This document shows, in pieces, positions 9,264 to 18,881 of a stretch of DNA of 64,000 nucleotides. The notes under the pieces were generated by a model. It ran no database searches. It saw only the letters and a list, made by a program, of their open reading frames with translations, and was not told where the DNA came from. Every line of letters starts with the position of its first letter. The first letter of the stretch is position 1. Source of the stretch: Gammaproteobacteria bacterium (GTDB lineage Bacteria > Pseudomonadota > Gammaproteobacteria > DSM-16500); the NCBI GenBank assembly GCA_021324305.1, contig JAJPJI010000030.1, positions 1 to 64,000 on the forward strand. The letters run 5' to 3'. Position numbers and translations under genes: made by a program.

Positions 9264-9791
9264 TTATAAAAAGCTTAGAAGTTGAATAATAATCATTGCA
9301 AAAAGCCCTGCCACTATATCATCCAGCACCATGCCAAAGCCACCATGGACATATTCATCGATAAAATGGATGGGCCAGGGTTTCCAGATGTCAAACAGTC
9401 TGAATAACACAAAGCCGAGTGTAACCCAGATAAAGCCCTGGGGTGCGTGAATCATGGTGACAAAAAAGCCGGCGAACTCATCAATACACATGCCGGGATG
9501 ATCATGAGTGCGGATTTTCCGGCTTACCACATCGCACGCCCAGGAACTGACGATGATGAAAATGATGACAAAGGTAAGGTATCCCGTGAGTGGCAATGGC
9601 TGCAATAAAAGATAAAAAGGGATGGCAAGCAGCGTGCCAAACGTTCCAGGTGCAAATGGCATGGCGCCGCTGCCAAAGCCAAAAGTAAAAAAGTATAGCG
9701 GGTTTTGCCAGACTTCCTCTGGAATGTCTGACGAGGGTTTAGAGCGCGATTGCAGCTTGTTAAAAATGCTGATAACCGGTAGTTGGACCAT
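9264..9791 (-). CDS. pgpA: Phosphatidylglycerophosphatase A
   Basis: This inner-membrane enzyme dephosphorylates phosphatidylglycerophosphate to phosphatidylglycerol. The signature GSGAMPFAPGTFGTLLAIP sits near the N-terminus, followed by the conserved IDEFAGFF segment and four hydrophobic helices. Its length (175 residues from ATG 9791) matches the family. An upstream ATG at 9806 would add five residues, but the lower start has the better ribosome site (GGAAG). Either start lies inside the end of thiL (overlap 32-47 nt). The thiL-pgpA pairing is the usual gammaproteobacterial order, although nusB, which often precedes them, is elsewhere in this window. Confidence 0.93.
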   Translation of the reverse strand: MVQLPVISIFNKLQSRSKPSSDIPEEVWQNPLYFFTFGFGSGAMPFAPGTFGTLLAIPFYLLLQPLPLTGYLTFVIIFIIVSSWACDVVSRKIRTHDHPGMCIDEFAGFFVTMIHAPQGFIWVTLGFVLFRLFDIWKPWPIHFIDEYVHGGFGMVLDDIVAGLFAMIIIQLLSFL

Positions 9792-10719
9792 GGTATTTGC
9801 TTCCATTTTGATTGATTAATTCCAGGCCGGGCTCTCTGCGGATTTCACCGATACAGGTGAATCGGCACGCAATCTGAGCAAGTTGTTTTTCAAGCTCGAG
9901 ACGGTGTTTGGCCGGCACGGTAAAACATAATTCATAATCATCGCCCGCAGTCAGCGCCAAAGCAATGGTTTCTTCGTGGGGCAATGAATGGGAAACAGCC
10001 TCTGATAATGGCAGTCTATCCACATACAAGATAGCTCCCATCCGGCTCTGCTCAAGAATATGTCCAAGATCAGCGGCGAGTCCGTCGGAGATATCAATGG
10101 CAGCGCTTGCGATACCGCGCAAATATTCGCCGACAACAATTCGCGGTTCAGGGCGGTTCAGTTTATCCAGGACGCTGTGCTGATATTGTTTATCCAGGTG
10201 AATCCGGTTTTGCAGGAAGCGCAATGCAAGACCAGCGTCTCCAATGGTGCCGGTGACATATATGAGGTCGCCGGGTTTTGCCTGTGATCGCAGCAATGCC
10301 TTGTGCGGTGGAATCAGACCCATTGCTTGCACGGTTATCGATAATGTGCCATGGGTCAAATCTCCGCCGATTAACTGGACCTGATAGCGATTGGCAAGGG
10401 TAAAAAATCCCTCGCAAAATGATCGTAGCCATTCCGGATTATCATCAGCCAGTGAGAGAGCCATTGTCACCCATGCGGGCGCTGCTCCCATGGCGGCGAG
10501 ATCACTCAGGTTGACAGCAAGGGATTTATGGCCAATATCGTAAGGCGAAGTGGTCATAGGGAAATGCACGCCGGCGATCAATGTGTCAGTGGTGACGGCC
10601 AGTTGATATCCCTGGGGAATGTTTACAATCGCAGCATCATCTCCGATGCCGACGACGACATCATTGCGCTGTTTGTTCTGGATTGCAAAATAATGCTTGA
10701 TAATATCGAATTCATTCAT
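9760..10719 (-). CDS. thiL: Thiamine-monophosphate kinase
   Basis: ThiL phosphorylates thiamine monophosphate to thiamine diphosphate, the active cofactor. The 319-residue protein begins with the typical NEFDIIKHYF and GIGDDAAIV, then shows SLAVNLSDLAAMGAAP, IGGDLTHG, YVTGTIGDAGLAL, AIDISDGLAADLGHI and TAGDDYELCFT, all matching the PurM-like ATP-binding family. It overlaps the upstream oxidoreductase gene by 4 nt and pgpA downstream, so the three genes are probably co-transcribed. Confidence 0.96.
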   Translation of the reverse strand: MNEFDIIKHYFAIQNKQRNDVVVGIGDDAAIVNIPQGYQLAVTTDTLIAGVHFPMTTSPYDIGHKSLAVNLSDLAAMGAAPAWVTMALSLADDNPEWLRSFCEGFFTLANRYQVQLIGGDLTHGTLSITVQAMGLIPPHKALLRSQAKPGDLIYVTGTIGDAGLALRFLQNRIHLDKQYQHSVLDKLNRPEPRIVVGEYLRGIASAAIDISDGLAADLGHILEQSRMGAILYVDRLPLSEAVSHSLPHEETIALALTAGDDYELCFTVPAKHRLELEKQLAQIACRFTCIGEIRREPGLELINQNGSKYHGPTTGYQHF

Positions 10720-12143
10720 TTCTTGGTAACAGCCGGCGTAATATTCAAATTGGTTCGGAAATGATTAAGTGGATCATATTCTGCTTTGACAGCCGAGAGC
10801 CGCTTGATGTTTTCACCGTAGACATTTTGCAGGTCGTCATCGCCCTGACTGACAAAATTCACGTAAGCACCGCCAGTGGCGAAAGGCTTGGTGGATCGGT
10901 AGAAATCGCGCGCCCACGAAACACATTCATTGTCTTGATCCGCTTCCTCCCAGCGCGTATGCACATTCATGATGAACTCAATGTTCCGATGCGGATAAGC
11001 TGTGGCATCTTGTCCGATGCGATTGACCGTGCCGCCAACCTGGGCAATGAATATTTCAGATTGCGTGCTTGGCAATTGTGTTGCGCTTTCCACAATGCGG
11101 TCTATTAATTCATCATTGAGGGTAATGAAATTGTGGGTTTTCCAGTAATTGCGCGCACCCGGTGTGAGCAGAGCGTCGAATGCCTGTTGAAATTGCTCGA
11201 AAAGATGCGGGCTGACTGCATCGCCTATGGCGTGACCCAGCTCTTTCACCCTGGCAATTTCCTTTTTCCCGTCTTCAATTGTTCCATTATATACACAAAC
11301 CAATATCAGCACGGGTTTGCCGTGAAATGACGCATCCAGGAATGGAAATGGCGGCGCATGGCGTAACACTGCCCACACTGACAATTCTTCAGGGGCTTGT
11401 TTGCAAAAATCGTTATAACGCTGCAGCACTTTTTTTGCTTCCTCGATTGGAAAGATAACAGGGCCGCACATTAATTCCGGACCTGTCCGGTGTAATCTGA
11501 ATTTAAAGGACGTGACGATACCGAAATTGCCGCCACCGCCGCGAATGGCCCAAAATAAATCCGGGTGATGGTGTGCATCACAAATGATGCGTTTGCCGTC
11601 TATGGTGATTACTTCAGCGGATATCAGGTTATCAATTGTCAGGCCGAGTTTACGGCTGAGCCAGCCAAAGCCGCCGCCTAATGTTAACCCTGCAATCCCG
11701 GTTGTTGAATTGATGCCGACGGGTACTGCGAGTCCAAATGCCTGCGTTTCATGATCGAGATCTCTTAGCGTTGCTCCCGGATCAACGGTTACAGTATTGT
11801 TTTCAGGATCTACGTGTACGGAAGTCATCCTGCTTAAATCAATCAGCATCACATTCTCCTGCAGTGATCTGCCTGCGATATTATGTCCGCCGCCACGAAC
11901 GGAGATAAGTAATTTGTGTTCTTTTGCGAATCGCACTGCTTGAATCACATCCGCTTTGCCGGTGCATTGAACAATGAATGCGGGTTGAGTGTTCACCATG
12001 GCATTCCATATTTTGCGGACTGGGTCATAAAGGGGGTTTTCTTTCCTGATGACTGCTCCCTTGATGCGTGCACCTAACTCATCCAGCTGTTTGTCGTCAA
12101 TGATGACAAGTTGATCGTCAATCGTTTTGGCATTGGCGTTCAT
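10716..12143 (-). CDS. FAD-linked oxidoreductase, berberine-bridge type
   Basis: This flavoprotein of about 475 residues belongs to the PCMH/VAO superfamily, with a C-terminal berberine-bridge segment (YDPLNHFRTNLNI). The FAD-binding half shows SVRGGGHNIAGRS, whose histidine is positioned to bind flavin covalently, and TGIAGLTLGGGFGWLSRKLGL. The second covalent site of plant enzymes is a cysteine; a glycine or alanine is found in that stretch here, so single covalent attachment is expected. ATG 12143 is chosen over TTG 12149 because AAGGAAA lies at suitable distance. The substrate is unknown; relatives oxidise sugars or alkaloid-like compounds. It heads the thiL-pgpA run with a 4-nt overlap. 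Confidence 0.85.
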   Translation of the reverse strand: MNANAKTIDDQLVIIDDKQLDELGARIKGAVIRKENPLYDPVRKIWNAMVNTQPAFIVQCTGKADVIQAVRFAKEHKLLISVRGGGHNIAGRSLQENVMLIDLSRMTSVHVDPENNTVTVDPGATLRDLDHETQAFGLAVPVGINSTTGIAGLTLGGGFGWLSRKLGLTIDNLISAEVITIDGKRIICDAHHHPDLFWAIRGGGGNFGIVTSFKFRLHRTGPELMCGPVIFPIEEAKKVLQRYNDFCKQAPEELSVWAVLRHAPPFPFLDASFHGKPVLILVCVYNGTIEDGKKEIARVKELGHAIGDAVSPHLFEQFQQAFDALLTPGARNYWKTHNFITLNDELIDRIVESATQLPSTQSEIFIAQVGGTVNRIGQDATAYPHRNIEFIMNVHTRWEEADQDNECVSWARDFYRSTKPFATGGAYVNFVSQGDDDLQNVYGENIKRLSAVKAEYDPLNHFRTNLNITPAVTKK

Positions 12144-12335
12144 GGTCAATTTCCTTTTTTAATTTATCAGACGAAGCAGCTCATAATATAGTTTAAGCTT
12201 AAATGCCGGATTCCGCATGTGATTTGCAAAAATAAGCCAATAAAACAGGCTCATACATACGTTTCCGCAATCCGGCTGTGTATTCGCCGCAAGACAGCCT
12301 GTGAGAATCGGAGCGCATTTTTTCAGGAAAACGAA

Positions 12336-13943
12336 TTATCGATGGCGTGCGTTATTGATGGCTGCTGGCACGGTAAGTGTATTGTCCGGCGATGGCTGCG
12401 TGCCTGTCTGGGGAATCGTAAACAAGCGAATACGATGGCCAACGAGATGCTGGGAAAATTTGTTGCCGAGATCAATGGCTTGATCATGTGTCAGCGGCGG
12501 TGATGTTAAAAATCTGGCGATCAGTATCAGCACATCGGCGTTTAACTTGTCGTCGTTGATCATTTGCGGAAATTGCAGCAATAGTATTTGTACTTCCTGG
12601 TGGATCCAGTTAGATGCCTGTTCGAAACTTAGCTCGTATGCTTTCATGACATGATTGATCCGGATTGCTCTTGGGAGCAGAGCTGAGATCTGTAAGCTGC
12701 CAAATGCCGGCAATAACTGCATCCTTGTGGCAATGTCTGTCGTCAGCTGTTGGTCGGGGATGATTGCTAAGGTATGCAGGGCGGTTGCTTCACTCAAAAA
12801 AAGCTCCTGTACCAGTACGCTTGCGGTAAAAATTTCCAGTAACGGTGTCCTGTTCTGCTGATCAAAAAGAGTAAGTACATTGACTGCCTCATCAATATGT
12901 CCTTTTTCTGCATAACCACGCAGCATTTCCTGCGCGAGAAGCAGCTTTTCTCCGGGCGTCCCGGCGAGTTCCAGAACTGTGCTGGCATCATCGACATGTT
13001 TCCCGAGGGCGAAACCATAAATGACAGCCTTCAGGAAGTTGAGCTTTTCTTCAGGCGAATTATCGAAATCGAACACGGTCATGGCGTGATTGACATGACC
13101 GCCCATGGCAAGTCCGGTTGCGATCGCACACCACAAGGCATGCCTTCTTGCCGGGTTGTTGATGCGTATCATTCTTGCCGCGGCCTGTATATCTCCTGTT
13201 CGGGCGAACCCGGTTGCGGCTGCCTTGAGAAATTCGAATCGGGTCGGCATTTCCAGGTCATCCACAATGTTGCGTACTCCATCTGCATTTCCGCCATGGG
13301 CGCTCCCGATAGTGATAGACATTAATATGCGGAGTCGCTGGGCAGATGTTTCTGTCAATGCCAGCACAGTGTTGGCAGAAGTGACATGGTGAGTGTATGC
13401 GTATGCATGTGCGAGCTCAGTCATGATGGCAAAACGGTCTGCTGGGAGAGCAGCGAGGTCCAGTGTCTGGTTTGCCTGAATATCACGACCGGCCAGGACA
13501 TATCCGCAGGCCCTCGCTTTCAGCAAAGCGAAAGATTCACGAGTCGTCCTGGCAAGTCTCTGGAGGCGATCGGATTCCGGTGCATTATTTGCCTGGGCAA
13601 AGCCCATTGCCATTGATTTCAGGATGGCAATTCGCCTGGCAGGGGTTGCCGCGAGCGCCAGTATGCCATAGGCATCTGCGGTAAAATTACCAAGCGCATA
13701 ACCATAAGCTATGCGTTCCAAAGACACATTATAGTTATCGATGAGGAATCGGACGGCAGCACGGTGGCCTTCCGAAGCCAGCTTGCTGGCGGGTGTAAAC
13801 AGTTTTTTTTCTGTATCAATGCTTGTTAACGGCAGCAGATATGTGTCCAGCATCTCCTTATCCTCATCAAGTGCTGCTTGATAAATGAGGTCAAAGAGGT
13901 CTGAATTGGTTATTGCTTCTGGACGTTGCAGGCTGGATAACAT
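12336..13943 (-). CDS. Protein of 33-residue alpha-helical repeats
   Basis: The function of this 535-residue soluble protein is not known. Residues about 81-362 hold nine tandem repeats of 33 residues (two of 32), each beginning like G-[YF]-A-x-x-G-x-[HV], followed by an A-x-x-[VI]-L segment, a turn with Pro about 20 residues in, and a second helix ending L-K-x-x-x. The two-helix pattern is like TPR or PPR superhelices but the period is 33, not 34-35, and the ankyrin signature is absent. The region before (ASEGHRAAVRFLIDNYNV) reads like a degenerate extra repeat. The C-terminal 170 residues are helical without repeats. No signal peptide or membrane segment is seen. A protein-interaction role, possibly as effector, is inference. 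Confidence 0.65.
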   Translation of the reverse strand: MLSSLQRPEAITNSDLFDLIYQAALDEDKEMLDTYLLPLTSIDTEKKLFTPASKLASEGHRAAVRFLIDNYNVSLERIAYGYALGNFTADAYGILALAATPARRIAILKSMAMGFAQANNAPESDRLQRLARTTRESFALLKARACGYVLAGRDIQANQTLDLAALPADRFAIMTELAHAYAYTHHVTSANTVLALTETSAQRLRILMSITIGSAHGGNADGVRNIVDDLEMPTRFEFLKAAATGFARTGDIQAAARMIRINNPARRHALWCAIATGLAMGGHVNHAMTVFDFDNSPEEKLNFLKAVIYGFALGKHVDDASTVLELAGTPGEKLLLAQEMLRGYAEKGHIDEAVNVLTLFDQQNRTPLLEIFTASVLVQELFLSEATALHTLAIIPDQQLTTDIATRMQLLPAFGSLQISALLPRAIRINHVMKAYELSFEQASNWIHQEVQILLLQFPQMINDDKLNADVLILIARFLTSPPLTHDQAIDLGNKFSQHLVGHRIRLFTIPQTGTQPSPDNTLTVPAAINNARHR

Positions 13944-14021
13944 ATGATCACTTGATGGTTGTTATGCTGAATTGTGGTTAATACTAAGCCAGTAGAGGCG
14001 GTTTTGACAAGTGACAGATGA

Positions 14022-15290
14022 ATGAAAGACAGGCCAGTTTCGAAAAAAACGGTAGCGGCAATCGTGATAGGCAATGCGCTGGAGTGGTACGACTTTATTG
14101 TGTACTCATTCATGATGGTGTTTATTGCCAGATTGTTTTTCCCCAGCTCGGATCCTGCCAACTCATTGCTTGCGGCAGCGGCAACCTTTGGCGCGGCGTT
14201 TTTTATGCGGCCATTGGGCGGGATAATTCTGGGCGTTTATGCAGATAAAAAAGGCCGTAAGGCAGCCATGACTCTGGTCATTGCCCTCATGTCTATCGCA
14301 TTGCTGATGATTGCCTGTGCTCCCACCTATGCGCAGGCTGGCGTGTTTGCACCCATATTCCTGGTGCTGGCCCGCTTGTTGCAGGGTTTTTCTGCTGCGG
14401 GAGAATTTGGCTCGTCCTCTGCCCTGTTAATCGAACTCTCACCAGTCAATCGTCAGGGTTTATACGGATCATGGCAAATGTTTGGTCAAACGCTGGCAAT
14501 ATTCATAGGCGGTGCGGTGGGTATGCTGCTTACCAGGACACTGAGCGTCGCACAGCTGGAATCCTGGGGTTGGCGCATACCATTTGTTTTTGGCCTGATA
14601 ATCGCGCCAATTGGGTGGTACATCCGGCGTCATCTGGACGAAGACAGGTGCACAGCGGGAAAGCAGGCACAAAAAAATGACTTCATGCAAATCTGCCGTG
14701 AAAATATGGGAAAAATGCTGCTATCGATCGGACTGGTGGTGAGCGGCACAACATCGTTTTATGTGAACCTGATTTATCTGCCTACATACGCAACGAGCTA
14801 TCTGCATCTTTCCATGAATGATGCATTTGTGGCTGTGGCGGCTGGTTCATTGACAGGCGTCATATTAATCCCTTTTTTTGGTGCGTTGTCTGACCGCATT
14901 GGGCGTAAGCCAATTATCGTCACGGCGCTGCTGTTATATTTTGTTTCCGTTTATCCGCTTTTTTCCTGGATGGTGAGCAATCCATCACTAAACAGGTTAA
15001 TCATTATCGAAATCATATTTTGTGTATTTCTCGCTGCATATTTCAGCGTATTTACCACCATACTCGCGCGCCTGTTTCCCTATGAAATTCGCGCGACCGG
15101 ATTATCCATCAGCAATAATCTGGCGATCATGCTGTTTGGCGGTTTTGGGCAATTTATCGTGACCTGGCTGATCAAAATCACCGCGTCTGTTCTTGCGCCA
15201 AGCTTTTATGTCACGCTCGGTGTCGCTGTCAGTTTATTTACGGCAATATTATTGCCCTCGCAAAAAAGGATAAATCATGAATACACTTGA
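14022..15290 (+). CDS. MFS transporter, metabolite:proton symporter (MHS) type
   Basis: This inner-membrane secondary transporter of 422 residues has about twelve predicted helices. The N-terminal IGNALEWYDFIVYSF and GGIILGVYADKKGRK motifs, with a second GALSDRIGRK loop in the other half, place it in the metabolite:H+ symporter family that includes ProP, CitA and KgtP. The substrate is not deducible. The gene overlaps argE by 14 nt, so the two are co-expressed, which hints at transport of a related organic acid or amino-acid derivative. The upstream neighbour is divergent. Confidence 0.85.
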   Translation: MKDRPVSKKTVAAIVIGNALEWYDFIVYSFMMVFIARLFFPSSDPANSLLAAAATFGAAFFMRPLGGIILGVYADKKGRKAAMTLVIALMSIALLMIACAPTYAQAGVFAPIFLVLARLLQGFSAAGEFGSSSALLIELSPVNRQGLYGSWQMFGQTLAIFIGGAVGMLLTRTLSVAQLESWGWRIPFVFGLIIAPIGWYIRRHLDEDRCTAGKQAQKNDFMQICRENMGKMLLSIGLVVSGTTSFYVNLIYLPTYATSYLHLSMNDAFVAVAAGSLTGVILIPFFGALSDRIGRKPIIVTALLLYFVSVYPLFSWMVSNPSLNRLIIIEIIFCVFLAAYFSVFTTILARLFPYEIRATGLSISNNLAIMLFGGFGQFIVTWLIKITASVLAPSFYVTLGVAVSLFTAILLPSQKRINHEYT

Positions 15291-16428
15291 ATGGCTTTCG
15301 CAATTAATTGCGTTTGATACAACATCGCGCAACTCAAACATGGAATTAATTGACCATGTGCAGGAGTGGTTCAAGCAGCACGATTTGTTGATGCGTTTGA
15401 CTCGTCATCCGAATGAAGAAAAAACAAATTTATTCGCCACGCTGCCTGCACATAATGGCAGCATGGACGGTGGAATCGTTCTTTCCGGGCATACTGATGT
15501 GGTTCCGGTCGATGGCCAGCAATGGAATACCAATCCTTTTGCTGCGGTTCAGCATGATGGCAAGGTATATGGCCGCGGTGCCTGCGACATGAAAGGATTT
15601 CTTGCTGTTGCGCTTGCACTGGTTCCGGAATTTCGCAAGCTGAAATTATCCTGTCCAGTGCATTTTGCATTGTCTTATGATGAAGAGATTGGCTGTCAGG
15701 GTGCGCCGCTCATGATCGCTGATCTGGAGGCGGCTGGTATCAGGCCGGCTGCGTGTATTGTTGGCGAGCCAACAGACATGCGTCCGGTAGTTGCCCATAA
15801 GGGTATTCAAACCTTTCGCTGCCGTGTGCGTGGACATGCTGCACATTCCTCGTTGACACCGCAAGGCTGCAATGCGATCGAGTATGCGGCGCAACTTATC
15901 TGCCATATCCGTAGTGTTGCTGACGGTTTCCGTCAATCTGGTCCATTTGATAATAAATTTGATGTACCGTTTACCACGGTGTCGACCAACATGATCAATG
16001 GCGGGATCGCGCATAATATCATTCCGGCTCATTGTGAGTTTTATTTTGAATTCCGGCATCTGCCGAATGTAAAGCCGCGGGAAGTCATGGACAGGATTAA
16101 TGCTTATGTGCGTGATGAGTTGTTGCCGCGCATGCAGCGTGAACGCACAAGCGCAGAAATCGAGATTGATCATCTTGCTCAGGCGCCAGCGTTTGAATCA
16201 AATGAAGAATCGTCCATTAACCAGTTAATCCGTTCGATTAGCGGCGACAAAGAGATACATAAGGTTGCCTATGCTACGGAAGCGGGTTTATTTCAAAACG
16301 CACAGATTCCTACCATCGTTTGCGGGCCTGGAAATATTGAGCAGGCGCATCGTGCCAATGAATTTGTCACCCTGGAGCAGTTAAAGAAGTGTGAGGAATT
16401 CCTGCTCGCAATTGTGCAGGCATTTTAG
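15277..16428 (+). CDS. argE: Acetylornithine deacetylase
   Basis: This cytosolic M20-family zinc hydrolase removes the acetyl group from N-acetylornithine in arginine synthesis. The metal-binding motifs are clear: LSGHTDVVPVDG, GRGACDMKGF, DEEIGCQGAP with the catalytic Glu pair, and VGEPTDMRPVVAHKG. The dimerisation domain follows, with HSSLTPQGCNAIEYA, and a C-terminal CGPGNIEQAHRANEFV supplies the last ligand. At 383 residues it matches ArgE rather than the shorter DapE. It overlaps the upstream transporter by 14 nt. No other arg gene is nearby, so a related N-acyl amino acid is a possible alternative substrate. Confidence 0.88.
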   Translation: MNTLEWLSQLIAFDTTSRNSNMELIDHVQEWFKQHDLLMRLTRHPNEEKTNLFATLPAHNGSMDGGIVLSGHTDVVPVDGQQWNTNPFAAVQHDGKVYGRGACDMKGFLAVALALVPEFRKLKLSCPVHFALSYDEEIGCQGAPLMIADLEAAGIRPAACIVGEPTDMRPVVAHKGIQTFRCRVRGHAAHSSLTPQGCNAIEYAAQLICHIRSVADGFRQSGPFDNKFDVPFTTVSTNMINGGIAHNIIPAHCEFYFEFRHLPNVKPREVMDRINAYVRDELLPRMQRERTSAEIEIDHLAQAPAFESNEESSINQLIRSISGDKEIHKVAYATEAGLFQNAQIPTIVCGPGNIEQAHRANEFVTLEQLKKCEEFLLAIVQAF

Positions 16429-16547
16429 CAGAGATCTCTCATAGGTTGCTTCAATGCCTTTTTGTGATAGTATTTGTGCGACCCTATTTAGTCTGTTTAA
16501 ATTTAAAACAAAATATAATATTCAGTAACACAAAACAGGAGGCTATC

Positions 16548-16790
16548 GTGAAACCAAGAACGATGTTTTTCGACAACGGCGCTATTCAAGTGGTACAAAA
16601 ACCTGAAAAATCTGACACTGCTTCTGCCTTGACATATCAAAAGCTGAAGTTTCACACAGGCATGAATTTTGCTGGTGATGAGTTAGTAGCCAGAGAAATT
16701 GATCAGTACCTGGCAGCCATTGAAGATACGGAAGAGAAGCAAGAAATCATGGAATCCAGCATGTCAGCAAGGAAAGGGATGGGCTATTAA
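16548..16790 (+). CDS. Small uncharacterised protein, 80 residues
   Basis: The function is not recognised. GTG 16548 is chosen because a strong AGGAGG ribosome site precedes it; a longer frame back to 16446 lacks one and reads as hydrophobic junk. The product is soluble and acidic with mixed composition. It ends in a helical stretch (REIDQYLAAIEDTEEKQEIME) and a basic tail. No cysteine, membrane segment or signal peptide is seen. It stands alone between argE and the convergent nusB. Confidence 0.6.
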   Translation: MKPRTMFFDNGAIQVVQKPEKSDTASALTYQKLKFHTGMNFAGDELVAREIDQYLAAIEDTEEKQEIMESSMSARKGMGY

Positions 16791-16938
16791 GACGCTGGAT
16801 TGTCAGATCTCCGTGAACTGGATGCGCAGCAGTCAGCGTTGTCATTGCAGTACAGGTTAGCTGGTTCATGGTGAATCACCCAACCTGGTAATCGCGAGGC
16901 CGTGTAACGTTCGGCCGCGGCAATCCAGGGAGAACATT

Positions 16939-17427
16939 CTATTCCTGATTTTTACCCATTTTGATTTCCGTCACGCGATTTTTCTTGGCTATCCTGTCAA
17001 GAACACCGTTAACAAACTTGTGTCCTTCAACGGAACCAAATTTTTTGGTGAGTTCCAGTGCCTCGTTTATGATGACACGGTACGGAACGTCCGGACGCTT
17101 GATCAGTTCATAAATGGAAATCCGGAGTACGGCAAGTTCGATGGGATCGATTTCATGTAATGGCCGGCCAAGGAATGGCTGCATTTCATTATCTATTTCA
17201 TGCAGGTATTTAGGTATCCCGTGTACAAGTTCCTTGAAGTAATTGAGATCCAGTTTTTTGTCGATGTGATAATGCAGAAATTCTGCCTCTATCAAATCCA
17301 TTGAGGTACCCGCAATTTGCCATTGATACATTGCTTGCAGGGCATAGCGTCGAGCGTTGTGGCGTGCAACCGGATTGATGGTGCTATTTTCTGTTATGGC
17401 CGGATTTTGTTTTGGTTCGTTTGGCAT
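16939..17427 (-). CDS. nusB: Transcription antitermination factor NusB
   Basis: NusB binds boxA RNA with NusE (S10) and supports rRNA antitermination. The 162-residue protein contains [15 protein letters not shown] near the start, then [15 protein letters not shown] and [25 protein letters not shown], which are diagnostic. A short polar N-terminal extension of about 20 residues precedes the family core. The gene begins inside the end of nrdR (44-nt overlap), so the two are one unit. The riboflavin genes that often sit between them in gammaproteobacteria are missing here. Confidence 0.96.
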   Translation of the reverse strand: MPNEPKQNPAITENSTINPVARHNARRYALQAMYQWQIAGTSMDLIEAEFLHYHIDKKLDLNYFKELVHGIPKYLHEIDNEMQPFLGRPLHEIDPIELAVLRISIYELIKRPDVPYRVIINEALELTKKFGSVEGHKFVNGVLDRIAKKNRVTEIKMGKNQE

Positions 17428-17875
17428 ATCGTGTCAGTCTGCTTATTTCTCTTCGGAACTCATCAATATCCTGAAAGCAACGATATACGGAGGCAAACCG
17501 CACATATGCAACCTGGTCCAGCAGGTGCAATTCTTCCATGACCCATTCGCCAATCTGGGAGGAGGGGATTTCCCGTTCACCGCCTGTCATGGCTTTACGA
17601 AAGATTCGGGCAATCGCAGTTTCGATTTGCTCTATGCTAACCGGACGCTTTTCCAGGGCACGAAGCATGCCAGCCCGTAGTTTTTCCTCGCTAAATGGTG
17701 CCCGGCGGCCATCACGCTTTATGATACGGGGTAGTGATAACTCAGCCGCTTCATAAGTAGTGAATCGCTCTTTGCAATCAGGGCACTCGCGACGCCTCCG
17801 GGTTTGATTACCGTCCCGGATAAGTCGTGAATCAATAACTTTCGTGTCACCTGCATTACAGAATGGGCAGTACAT
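17384..17875 (-). CDS. nrdR: Transcriptional repressor NrdR
   Basis: NrdR is the zinc-ribbon and ATP-cone repressor of ribonucleotide reductase genes. The N-terminal [17 protein letters not shown] and [12 protein letters not shown] give the four zinc cysteines, and residues about 45-140 form the ATP cone ([19 protein letters not shown]). It is 163 residues, slightly longer than usual because of a basic tail ([16 protein letters not shown]) that is encoded in the overlap with nusB. It is the first gene of this short minus-strand operon. Confidence 0.96.
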   Translation of the reverse strand: MYCPFCNAGDTKVIDSRLIRDGNQTRRRRECPDCKERFTTYEAAELSLPRIIKRDGRRAPFSEEKLRAGMLRALEKRPVSIEQIETAIARIFRKAMTGGEREIPSSQIGEWVMEELHLLDQVAYVRFASVYRCFQDIDEFRREISRLTRYAKRTKTKSGHNRK

Positions 17876-17995
17876 CGTTATTCAAGTTTGATTAACTTAT
17901 TAATGTGCAAAGTTTATCCGAAAACAATGATAAATGATAGATAATTATTAAAAAAGGTTGCGGACCTGCTGGAACGAAAGGTCCGCGTTTCCCTG

Positions 17996-18880
17996 CTATC
18001 TGTTTCGCTGCAGCATGTGTCCTGTCAGCTCACGAAGCAATTGTGCTTTATGGCCTAGGTAATTGACGGCTTCCAGTGCTTCTTCATATAGTGACTGGAC
18101 TTTTTCCTTGGCTGGTGTCACGCCAACGAGATGAGGATAAGTGATTTTTTTGTTTTTGATATCAATCCCCTGGGATTTGCCGAGTATTTCAGTGGTGGAT
18201 TCCGTATCAAGGATGTCATCCTGGATCTGGAATGCCAGGCCAATACAATTGCCGAATTCCTGCAGGGCAGTCTGGTTGATTTCATCATCATCCCTGGAAG
18301 CGAGGCGTCCCATTTCAATACAGGCGGCAAACAGGGCGCCTGTTTTTAATCGATAAATATCGATGAGCATTTCCCTGGAAATACTCTCATCATTCATGAC
18401 AGTGAGATCCAGCGCCTGGCCGGCAGCCATGCCATAAGGACCGCAGGCATTGCTCAATGTGCACATCATCTGCAAACGTTTTTCGGCTTTTAATGACGAA
18501 GGATGGCTCGCGATGATTTGCATGGCAAGCGTGTGGAGAGCATCGCCGGCTAATACAGCAATACCTTCACCATATGCTTTATGACAGGTGGGCTTGCCGC
18601 GGCGGATGTCAGCATTATCCATACAAGGCAAATCATCATGGATCAGGGAATAGGTATGGACGAGCTCAACGGAGCTGGCTGGTATATCAAGATTTTCCAG
18701 TGGAGCATCAAATATGAGGCCGGTAGCGTAGATCAACAATGGCCGAAGATGTTTGCCGCCATTAAATAGTGTGTATTCCATGGCGGTTTTCAACTCCAGC
18801 GATGGAATTTCCTGCGAGTACTGAGAAAATATTTTTTTCAGACGGTTATCGCAGAGCGAGAATAATTCATCCAAAGTCAT
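17996..18880 (-). CDS. ispA: Farnesyl diphosphate synthase
   Basis: IspA condenses isopentenyl and dimethylallyl diphosphate to geranyl and farnesyl diphosphate, downstream of the mevalonate operon at the left of this window. The two aspartate-rich metal motifs are visible: HDDLPCMDNADIRRG and FQIQDDILD. GGKHLRPLL and the LKTGALF segment also match. ATG 18880 gives 294 residues, the usual length; a longer frame to 18937 would run 56 nt into xseB. It lies 1 nt after the xseB stop, the normal order, but dxs, which commonly follows in gammaproteobacteria, is absent. Confidence 0.95.
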   Translation of the reverse strand: MTLDELFSLCDNRLKKIFSQYSQEIPSLELKTAMEYTLFNGGKHLRPLLIYATGLIFDAPLENLDIPASSVELVHTYSLIHDDLPCMDNADIRRGKPTCHKAYGEGIAVLAGDALHTLAMQIIASHPSSLKAEKRLQMMCTLSNACGPYGMAAGQALDLTVMNDESISREMLIDIYRLKTGALFAACIEMGRLASRDDDEINQTALQEFGNCIGLAFQIQDDILDTESTTEILGKSQGIDIKNKKITYPHLVGVTPAKEKVQSLYEEALEAVNYLGHKAQLLRELTGHMLQRNR

Positions 18881-18881
18881 G

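Noticed and set aside
12219-12503. 94-residue plus-strand frame near the repeat-protein gene
   Set aside because: It overlaps the 3' end of that gene antisense and lacks ribosome site or family pattern.
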